DNA of 11,479 bases from CAYFPS01 sp964345075 (GTDB lineage Bacteria; CAIWAD01). Position 1 is the first letter of the stretch, and each line of letters begins with the position of its first letter. The notes under the pieces are model-generated. The model saw nothing but the letters and a program-made list of their open reading frames with translations, was not told where the DNA came from and did not search any database. The stretch is from assembly GCA_964345075.1 (NCBI GenBank), contig CAYFPS010000041.1, positions 1-11,479 of the forward strand, given 5' to 3'. A program made the position numbers and the translations under genes. Shown piece by piece: positions 5,952-11,479 of the stretch.

Positions 5952-6070
5952 CTTTCACGCGGCCGGGCCGTCGGCTGGCCTGACCGCTCAACTGCAGGTC
6001 TCTCGGGGCTTCTGCGGGACATCGCCGACGACCGCGCGTGAACGTTCACGAGGCCGGGTGGTCGCTGGCC
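5948..6070 (+). repeat. Two copies of a 33-nt motif with a GTGAACGTTCAC palindrome
   Basis: Copy 1 (5948-5980) and copy 2 (6038-6070) share the order GTGA..TTCACG, GGCCGGG, GTCG, CTGGCC with few differences and one offsetting gap; their starts are 90 bp apart. Copy 2 begins with a perfect 12-bp palindrome GTGAACGTTCAC (6038-6049), and copy 1 has the degenerate form GTGACTTTCAC. They lie in the 171-bp spacer in front of the sigma-54 activator and look like paired operator sites. The rest of the spacer to 6122 is GC-rich with CCGCCC-N5-GGGCGG (6077-6093) and no convincing sigma-54 or sigma-70 promoter. Confidence 0.5.
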
Positions 6071-6122
6071 GCGCAGCCGCCCATCCCGGGCGGGTCTGCG
6101 ACGGCCGCGGCCCGGACCCACG

Positions 6123-7313
6123 ATGGCGCGGCGGCTCCCGAACCCCGAGGGCGTGCTCGGCAGCCACCCCGGACTGCGGGGAGCGATTGACGCCGCCCGC
6201 CGGGTCGGCCCCACCGCACGCTCCGTGCTCATCCACGGGGAGAGCGGCACCGGCAAAGAGCGGCTCGCACGGCTGGTTCACGAGACGAGCCGCCGCCGGG
6301 GCGACTTCGTGACGGTGAACTGCGCGACGCTGGTCGAGAGCCTCCTGGAGAGCGAGCTGTTCGGCCACGAGCGCGGCGCCTTCACTGGCGCTACCGCCCG
6401 GAAGAAGGGACTCTTCGAGGCCGCGCACGGGGGCACCCTCTTTCTCGACGAGATCGGCGACCTGCCGCTCGCCCTCCAGGCCGGGATGCTGCGCGTCCTC
6501 CAGGAGGGTCGGGTTCGCCGGGTCGGCGGCACCGTCGACGTCCAGGTGGACGTGCGCATCGTCGCCGCCACCCACCGGGACCTGGTCGGCATGACCGACG
6601 ACGGCGGCTTTCGCCTCGACCTCTACCACCGCCTCGCCGAGTACCGCATCCACGTCCCTCCGCTCCGCGAGCGAGGACGCGACGTGGTCACCATCGCGAG
6701 GCACCTGTTGAACCACGAGTTCGCCGTCGGCCGCCGGCTGCGGCTGTGCAGGGACGCGGAGGATCTGCTGGTCAGCTACCCGTGGACCGGCAACATCCGC
6801 GAGCTGCGCAACGTGCTGTCCCAGGTCGCGCTCGACGTCCGGGGATGCCGTGTCACGGCTACCCACCTCCGAGCGGCCCTTCCGGGCGCCATCCCCGCCC
6901 ACGGGGCTCGCGAGGACCTGGACACCGCCATCGTGTCCTACCTACGAGCCCGCGGACCGACGAGCGGGCCGGACGTTCGCCAGGCCTTCCACCTGTCGAA
7001 GAGCGCGGCGCAGCGCCGACTCCAGCGGCTCCAGCAGGACGGCCGGTTGGCCGCCACCGGCGAGGGTCGCGGTGTCCGCTACGTGGCGGCCGATGGTCCC
7101 GAGTCCGCCGAGACGGGGCTGGACCAGCGGGAGCGGGCTGCGCTTGCCATCGCCCGGCGCGAGGGGCGCGTGACCCGGCGTGCGCTGTCCGAGGCGGCGA
7201 ACCTGTCGGCCCGGACAGCGGGCCGGGTGCTCGCACGGCTGGTGGCGGCCGGGAGGCTGGCGGCCGACGAAGGGCGCGGCAGTGCGGCGGGGTACGTGCT
7301 TGTGGAGCGTTGA
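6123..7313 (+). CDS. Stand-alone sigma-54-dependent AAA+ activator with two C-terminal winged helices
   Basis: A 396-residue bacterial enhancer-binding protein without N-terminal receiver, GAF, PAS or other sensor domain. The AAA+ core (about 10-235) has Walker A GESGTGKE (39-46), the sigma-54 contact loop GAFTGA (85-90), Walker B TLFLDE (105-110), the VDVRIVAATHRDL segment, FRLDLYHRLAEYRIHVPPLR with arginine fingers, and sensor II WTGNIRELRN. Instead of the usual Fis-type HTH the C-terminus carries two winged-helix-like units, about 255-325 (TSGPDVRQAFHLSKSAAQRR) and 335-396 (VTRRALSEAANLSARTAGRV). The ATG at 6123 lacks a clear ribosome site, but no better start exists. It remodels the closed RNA polymerase-sigma-54 complex by ATP hydrolysis; its targets are unknown. 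It could work on the lexA cassette or on promoters elsewhere. It ends in a strong hairpin, convergent with the toxin gene. Confidence 0.92.
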   Translation: MARRLPNPEGVLGSHPGLRGAIDAARRVGPTARSVLIHGESGTGKERLARLVHETSRRRGDFVTVNCATLVESLLESELFGHERGAFTGATARKKGLFEAAHGGTLFLDEIGDLPLALQAGMLRVLQEGRVRRVGGTVDVQVDVRIVAATHRDLVGMTDDGGFRLDLYHRLAEYRIHVPPLRERGRDVVTIARHLLNHEFAVGRRLRLCRDAEDLLVSYPWTGNIRELRNVLSQVALDVRGCRVTATHLRAALPGAIPAHGAREDLDTAIVSYLRARGPTSGPDVRQAFHLSKSAAQRRLQRLQQDGRLAATGEGRGVRYVAADGPESAETGLDQRERAALAIARREGRVTRRALSEAANLSARTAGRVLARLVAAGRLAADEGRGSAAGYVLVER

Positions 7314-7336
7314 AGGAACCGGATCGGTTCCTTCAA
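7310..7336. terminator. Strong hairpin between convergent genes
   Basis: Perfect inverted repeat with 12-bp arms (TTGAAGGAACCG and its complement) around a three-base GAT loop, beginning inside the stop codon of the AAA+ gene. It stands between two convergent genes, 20 bases before the end of the toxin gene. No T-run follows on either strand, so it may be a bidirectional terminator of low intrinsic strength, a 3'-end stabiliser or a protein site. Confidence 0.55.
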
Positions 7337-7356
7337 CAGATGGCGGCGGCGCCCGG

Positions 7357-8187
7357 CTACTCCTCGGAACCGAGCGCCGAGAGTAGGTCCCCGGACAGGA
7401 CCTCGCAGGACAGCCGAACCTCGTCCGCGTCCATCACGCCGGCCACGGCCCGGGCGGCCATCGCCGCCCCCTCCCCACCGCGACCGAACAGCTCCCCCAG
7501 GAGCTCCATGCCGCGCCGGCTCGGCTCTGCCGAGCGCTCGTCGGTGAGGATCCGCGTCATGCGCTCGGCGAGCTCCTCGGTGGAGACACCGCGCAGGAGC
7601 CGGAGCACGTCGAGGGCATCCTTGTCGTTGGCGCGGGCCGTGCCCTTCCGCTCGTCGATCTTGTGCAGCTTCGCCACCAGCAGCCCGGCTGGACCTGCCA
7701 CCTTCGCTTCGAGCGACCGCTCGTCGTCGGGGTCCAGCGCCGTGAGCGTGAGCACGTCCAGGTCGACGAGCGCGCCCTCGAGGCCGCGGACGATCCGCGC
7801 TGCGGTGGGCTCGTGACCAGGGAGCCGGGCGGCTCGACGTCCCTTCCCCGGGCTCACTGCCTTGGGAACCAGCAAGTCGACCTGGACCTGCACGTCGGGC
7901 TTCGAGGGAGTGTCCCGATGCGTGAGCCAGACGCCCACCGCGTCGCGGCCACCCGGCACGAAGTGCGCCCGGATGAGCGCCTCCTCCAACGGCGGGATCT
8001 CCTCCAGCAGGTCCGGGTCCAGCGCGAGGTCACCATCGGTGGTGTACGGGGCCACGATGAGATCCGCTTCGCCTGCCCGGATGTAGATCGCCTGCGCGCC
8101 CACGACCACGGTGGCGCCGCTGTGGTCCCCGAGGGCCTCCAGGGCGTCGAGCAGGACCCGGCGGGCGACGACGTACAGCTCATCCAC
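7357..8187 (-). CDS. AbiEii-like nucleotidyltransferase toxin (type IV TA)
   Basis: A 276-residue protein with the layout of AbiEii/COG2253-like nucleotidyltransferases. Near the N-terminus VVVGAQAIYIRAG (27-39) corresponds to the first motif, and TTDGDLAL (49-56) carries the paired acidic metal ligands (D51, D53). The helical second half holds LLVAKLHKI followed by NDKDALDVLRLL, the K...KDxxD motif of the family. Such toxins transfer nucleotides to cellular targets and cause reversible growth arrest, often as phage defence. The GTG start (8187-8185) overlaps the end of the antitoxin gene by eight bases, the usual coupled antitoxin-toxin order. The D-x-D form (DGD) and the GAQA motif differ somewhat from textbook AbiEii (GG/GS...), so it may belong to a side branch. 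Family membership is fairly sure; the target is unknown. Confidence 0.8.
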   Translation of the reverse strand: MDELYVVARRVLLDALEALGDHSGATVVVGAQAIYIRAGEADLIVAPYTTDGDLALDPDLLEEIPPLEEALIRAHFVPGGRDAVGVWLTHRDTPSKPDVQVQVDLLVPKAVSPGKGRRAARLPGHEPTAARIVRGLEGALVDLDVLTLTALDPDDERSLEAKVAGPAGLLVAKLHKIDERKGTARANDKDALDVLRLLRGVSTEELAERMTRILTDERSAEPSRRGMELLGELFGRGGEGAAMAARAVAGVMDADEVRLSCEVLSGDLLSALGSEE

Positions 8188-9229
8188 GCCACACCTCCTC
8201 GTTGTCGTTCATCCAGGCCAGGAGCGCATCCGCTTCGGCCGGGCCGCGCCCGGGACCGGAGAGCAGGTCGGCCACGACCTGCGACAGCGCGGCGAACCGG
8301 AGCTGCTTCTCGATCCAGGTGCCCTCGAACACGTAGTCGTCGTCGGGCACCAGCAGCAGCACGTTCGCGCCGGCGTCCGCCGCCCGCAGGCCCGCCTCCG
8401 CCGCGAAGGCCTCCGGGTCCTCCACGTAGACGCTGACGACGCGCGGCGCCGCAACGGGCGCCCGTTGTGATGCCGCGAGGCTCCCGGTGACGGCGTACCG
8501 GATGTCGAGCTTCGTCAGCCGTTCCTGCAGGGCACCCAGACCACGCGGTGCAATCCAGCTCGTGGTCGTCGCCCGCTTTTCCAGGGGTGCGTCGTCCCCC
8601 CAACGCTCCAGGAGCCGTCGGAGGTCGACCTCGCCGACCTGGCCCCCCTCGGTGCGGCGCACGGCCGCCTGCTGGTCGAGCTTGCGCACCAGCTTGGAAA
8701 CGTACCCGGGGGTGGTGCCGGCCTCCTCCGCCAGCTCGCGGACACCGATGGGAGGACGGGCTGCGCAGAGCGCTCGGACGACCCGCGCGGCCTTCGACCC
8801 ACGGAGGGTGACGCGCGACGCGTCCGGCCAAGGATCGCGGTCGGCGCCGGCGGTCTCGATGAACAGGCCCGGCTCGGAGAGGGACATGCGGACACTGCCG
8901 GTCAGGTCCACCAGGTTCAGGCCGGCGTCGATCAGGATCTCCCTCGTGGACCGGGACATCCACGGCGACACGGCGAGGGCCTGGCGGCCGTTGGCCTGCC
9001 GCCCGACCTGCTCGGTGAGCTCCTGTGCGCGGCGCGGGTCGAGCCGCCGCTTCACCTCGGCGACGAGCTCCGCTTCTCGGCCGTCGGGGGCGACGAGGCG
9101 GACCACGCCGTCGACGACGCCGTCCGGGCCACGGGCCTCGATCTCGACGAGCTCGACGGTCCATCCGGCTGGTAGGCGCTCCCGGAGGGCGTCGACTGCC
9201 TTCTTCAAGATGGTGTTCTCTGAAAGCAT
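8180..9229 (-). CDS. AbiEi-family antitoxin / autorepressor
   Basis: A 349-residue protein. The N-terminal part (about 1-125) looks like a nuclease-type alpha/beta fold (VVRLVAPDGREAELVAEVKR, ALAVSPWMSRSTREILIDAG, LNLVDLTGSVRM), probably not active. A winged helix follows at about 150-205 (IGVRELAEEAGTTPGYVSKL, VRKLDQQAAVRR), and the C-terminal domain contains RYAVTGSLAAS, a phrase typical of proteins annotated as type IV AbiEi antitoxins. It precedes and overlaps the nucleotidyltransferase gene. I chose the ATG at 9229 because a promoter-like TTGCTC-N17-TATGGT and two inverted repeats lie directly upstream; in-frame ATGs at 9256 and 9303 are alternatives. The 5' untranslated part would be short, with GGAA as a weak ribosome site. 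It likely represses its own operon and counters the toxin without direct binding, as known for AbiE. Confidence 0.8.
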   Translation of the reverse strand: MLSENTILKKAVDALRERLPAGWTVELVEIEARGPDGVVDGVVRLVAPDGREAELVAEVKRRLDPRRAQELTEQVGRQANGRQALAVSPWMSRSTREILIDAGLNLVDLTGSVRMSLSEPGLFIETAGADRDPWPDASRVTLRGSKAARVVRALCAARPPIGVRELAEEAGTTPGYVSKLVRKLDQQAAVRRTEGGQVGEVDLRRLLERWGDDAPLEKRATTTSWIAPRGLGALQERLTKLDIRYAVTGSLAASQRAPVAAPRVVSVYVEDPEAFAAEAGLRAADAGANVLLLVPDDDYVFEGTWIEKQLRFAALSQVVADLLSGPGRGPAEADALLAWMNDNEEVWRG

Positions 9230-9230
9230 A

Positions 9231-9253
9231 GTGTTTCCGTAGTCAGGAAACAC
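9231..9253. promoter_or_regulatory. Operator 1 of the AbiE-like operon (23-bp inverted repeat)
   Basis: Perfect repeat GTGTTTCC-N7-GGAAACAC; with one mismatch the arms extend to 11 bp, out to 9228 and 9256. It overlaps the putative -10 and start-site region and ends two bases before the antitoxin ATG at 9229, the position expected for a repressor site. Confidence 0.65.
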
Positions 9254-9280
9254 CATAGTCTCAGGCGACAGTCGGAGCAA
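9252..9280 (-). promoter_or_regulatory. Candidate promoter of the AbiE-like operon
   Basis: Minus-strand TTGCTC (9280-9275), 17 bp, TATGGT (9257-9252). Transcription would begin near 9245, about 16 bases before the ATG at 9229. It lies between the two inverted repeats, with operator 1 touching the -10 side. Confidence 0.5.
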
Positions 9281-9304
9281 GACGCTGTTGCCTGATTCTG
9301 CCAT

Positions 9305-9323
9305 GTTTCCCGGACCAGGAAAC
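9305..9323. promoter_or_regulatory. Operator 2 of the AbiE-like operon (19-bp inverted repeat)
   Basis: GTTTCC-N7-GGAAAC with the same core and spacer length as operator 1, its centre 72 bp from that of operator 1. It lies upstream of the -35 element and 32 bp past the recombinase stop. Paired inverted repeats of about this size bound by AbiEi are known from the streptococcal AbiE system. Confidence 0.6.
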
Positions 9324-9354
9324 GCGGCAGTTGCGGAATACACCCCGCTGAGAA

Positions 9355-11479
9355 TCAACCCGCTTCCACGCTCCCGAGCACCCCGGGCCACCGCCGCCGG
9401 AACGTGCCCACCTGCTCGTCGTGGCTCCGCAGCCGCGCGATGGCCCGTACGTCTTGCTTGCGCACGCCGCGCGGAAGCTGCTCCTCGGGCACGTCGAGCA
9501 CGGACAGGATCTCGGGTGCAAGGTGCAGCAGGTTCATGAGCTGCGAGACCCGGTTCCCGGTGATCCCGTCGGGCCGCCCCAGCTCTTCAAGCGAGTCGTA
9601 GGCCCCGCTGTCCCACAGCGCCTGGTACCGGCGCGCCCGCTCCAGGTCGTGCTGGTAGCCGCGGCTCCTGGGCTTCCTGTCCTGGCGCCGGCTTCGGCCG
9701 GGCACCGTCACCGCGCCGCGCCGGACGAGCTCCTGGTACTGCTCCCACTGGCGTCCGTGGTCGGCGACCGCTGCGAGGCGCCGGAGCTGGAGCTCGCCCG
9801 GGACCGGCCCGTCGCGGTCCTCACGCTCGAGGTCCTCGACGATCGCCGGCGCCAGCTCCAGCAGCTTGAGCACCTGGGACACTCGCGCCCGCGTCAGCCC
9901 CTCCTTCCGAGCCAGCCCGGCCGCCGTCCGCTCGGGCCGTTCGTCGACCCACGCCCGGAACGAGCGCGCCCGCTCCAGGTGGCCCCGCACCCGGGCGAGG
10001 GCGTCCGCCCACGGGTCGTCCTCGCGTGGCCCGGTCGCCTGGCCCGGTCCCTTGCCGGCTGGCCCGGTCGTCGCGGACGCGCTCTGTTCCTCGACTTCCG
10101 GCTGGCCCGCTCGCTCCAGCGCCTTCTTCAACCGGCGTCGGCGCTGCTTCACCAGGGCGTCGTCGGGGGGCCGATGGCGGCGCGGGCCGTTGCCGTTCGG
10201 CTCGGGCAGCTCGGCCCTCACCTCCCAGCTCTGGAGCCACTCCCGCCGTCTGTCGGTCGGGGCCGAATTGGGGAGCCATTTACGACGAGACGGATCATAA
10301 GAACCGTCGCTCAACAGCCCCTCCTCTGCGGTGGGGCTGTTGTCGTTCGTAGGCCGGTTTCCGAGGACCTCGTCAACCAGGTGTTCTACCCCCTGGTTGT
10401 CGAATGGGACCTGGAAGTGAATCCGGACGACCTCGCGGTCGACCACCTCGATGCGCTCGACGAACTTCAGGACCACCGCCCGCTGGGCCCCGAAGGGCAG
10501 CTTCTCGAAGCCGGCGTCGAAGGCCGCGGCGAAGCGCTGGAGCGCTGCGAGGTTCTTCTCGATGCCGAGCTGGTAGTAGTCCTCCTGGGCGAGCAGCTCG
10601 GCGTCGTGCTCGACCTCGGCCTTCTTCGCGGTGAGCTCGGCGATGTGCTGCTGGCAGACGAGCGGGTCGAGCCCCTGGCCGATGGCCACGTAGTAGTTGG
10701 CGATCTTGCCCTCGATGTCGGCGAGCTTGCGCTGGGCCGCGTCGGAGTCCCCGCCGTACTTCGCCTTCCTGGCCCGCAACCGGTCGCGGACGCCAGCCTC
10801 CAGCGCGTCCCAGCCCTCCCCGCGGGACANNNNNNNNNNCGGATGATCTTGAGCACGGTCTCCTCGAGCCAGTCCCGGTCGACGGGCAGCGAAGCGCACA
10901 CCGACGAGCCCTTGTTCAGGTAGCCGCCGCAGTAGTAGGCGTACTTCGCGCGCTGCTCCCCGTCGCGGGTGGTGTAGCCGTACCGCCGCCCGGTGAAGGT
11001 GCTGCCGCAGCAGCCGCAGTGGATGAGCCGCGAGAGCAGCCAGCGGACGGGCCGCTCGACGCTCTTGGTCATGTCGACCCGGCGCCGGCTCGCCCGCTCC
11101 TGGCGGGCCTCGAAGAGCTCGCGCGTGATCAGGCCCGGGTGCGCGTCCTCGACGACCACGACCTCGTCCTCGTCGGCCTTCCGCCGCCCGTCGNNNNNNN
11201 NNNNNNNNNNNNNNNNNNNNNCCAGTGTCGTCCCCGGGGCGCGGGGACGCCCTCCTCGTTGAGCAGGTTCGCGATGCGCTTGACGCCCACGCCCTGGTTC
11301 GCGGACAGCTCGAACATCCGCCGCACCGTCTCGACCTCCTCATCGGGGCCGGGCACGAGCCGGCTGCGCTCACGGGCGCCGTCCATGAAGGACTCGAGGC
11401 GGTAGCCGTAGGGCACGCGGCCGCCGTTCCACAGCCCCCGCTCGGCGTTCTCGCGCATCCCCTTCATGGTCTCGGTGGC
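9355..11479 (-). CDS. Large serine recombinase with C-terminal HTH extension (N-terminus outside window)
   Basis: From the right edge inward: the recombinase domain (GMRENAERGLWNGGRVPYGY, VKRIANLLNEEGVPAPRGRHW), a zinc ribbon (HCGCCGS ... YYCGGY ... SSVCAS, about 10880-11020), a charged coiled-coil region (about 10550-10770) and the usual end FVERIEVVDREVVRIHFQV (about 10420-10480). The N-terminal catalytic Ser domain is beyond 11479. Two N runs break the frame: the three parts lie in three different frames only because the gap sizes (10 and 28) are nominal. Beyond the normal end the frame stays open for about 340 codons to TGA at 9355, with basic, Pro-rich linkers and two ParB/KorB-like HTH segments (ARKEGLTRARVSQVLKLLEL, about 9850-9915; ITGNRVSQLMNLLHLAPEIL, about 9510-9575). 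It would integrate or excise DNA by serine-type recombination; the extension may give target or partner specificity. Confidence 0.9.
10830..10839. other. Assembly gap (10 N)
   Basis: Unknown bases inside the recombinase gene, between the zinc ribbon and the coiled coil. The reading frame differs on the two sides, so the true length is probably not 10. Confidence 0.99.
11194..11221. other. Assembly gap (28 N)
   Basis: Unknown bases inside the recombinase domain, between GRHW and GRRKADED. Related recombinases have roughly 20-40 residues here, so the true gap is probably longer than 28 bases. Confidence 0.99.

Noticed and set aside
5952..6122. Sigma-54 promoter in front of the AAA+ gene
   Set aside because: Only chance GG-N10-GC matches such as TGGCCGCGCAGCCGC; the conserved TGGCAC and TTGC parts are not both present.
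5988..6902. Minus-strand open frame opposite the AAA+ gene
   Set aside because: The plus strand carries every AAA+ motif; the antisense frame has no family features.
9421..10923. Long plus-strand open frame (500 codons)
   Set aside because: It is antisense to the recombinase, with a Pro/Arg/Leu/Val-rich composition typical of mirror frames in GC-rich DNA, and it crosses an assembly gap; no domain is visible.
1..11479. CRISPR array, tRNA, rRNA or insertion sequence ends
   Set aside because: No regularly spaced repeats, cloverleaf-like sequence, rRNA stretch or transposase frame was seen; the only repeats are the short operators and the 33-nt pair.

Overview
The window is high-GC and packed with genes on both strands. 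It looks like a scaffold fragment from a Gram-negative bacterium of the Myxococcota / former Deltaproteobacteria kind. That assignment is inferred from high GC, outer lipoproteins with Asp/Ser/Thr/Gly-rich linkers, a sigma-54 AAA+ activator and a probable selenoprotein; there is no rRNA or other marker gene. Two runs of N (10830-10839 and 11194-11221) show that the sequence is scaffolded.

Region 1 (1-2940, minus strand) is a metal-response operon, read right to left. It holds an ArsR-family repressor with a CVC metal motif, a lipoprotein with a carboxypeptidase-regulatory-like start, a TlpA/thioredoxin-like lipoprotein, a MerT-like membrane transporter, a MerP-like exported HMA protein, and a CopZ-N-terminal-like Zn/[2Fe-2S] protein. 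In the TlpA-like gene an in-frame UGA replaces the first Cys of the WCxxC motif, and a SECIS-like hairpin follows at the right distance. I read it as a selenoprotein (UxxC). Its 3' part also carries a frame slip and probably a missing segment. No merA or merB is visible; the operon may continue past position 1.

Region 2 (2941-7336, plus strand) starts at a divergent intergenic region. A self-cleaving LexA-type repressor is followed by two tightly linked genes of unknown function, the second with a Cys cluster and a C-terminal winged-helix-like end. A 171-bp spacer with a duplicated 33-nt motif follows, then a stand-alone sigma-54-type AAA+ activator with two C-terminal winged helices and no sensor domain. 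A strong 12-bp-arm hairpin closes the block.

Region 3 (7357-9280, minus strand) is an AbiE-type (type IV) toxin-antitoxin pair: the nucleotidyltransferase toxin gene overlaps the end of the antitoxin gene. Two copies of GTTTCC-N7-GGAAAC flank the candidate promoter and fit autorepression.

Region 4 (9355-11479, minus strand) is a large serine recombinase whose N-terminal catalytic domain lies off the right edge. Its reading frame continues into a long C-terminal extension with two ParB/KorB-like helix-turn-helix segments. The recombinase next to a toxin-antitoxin pair, a LexA-controlled cassette and a metal operon suggests an accessory or mobile region. I found no tRNA, rRNA, CRISPR array or insertion sequence ends.
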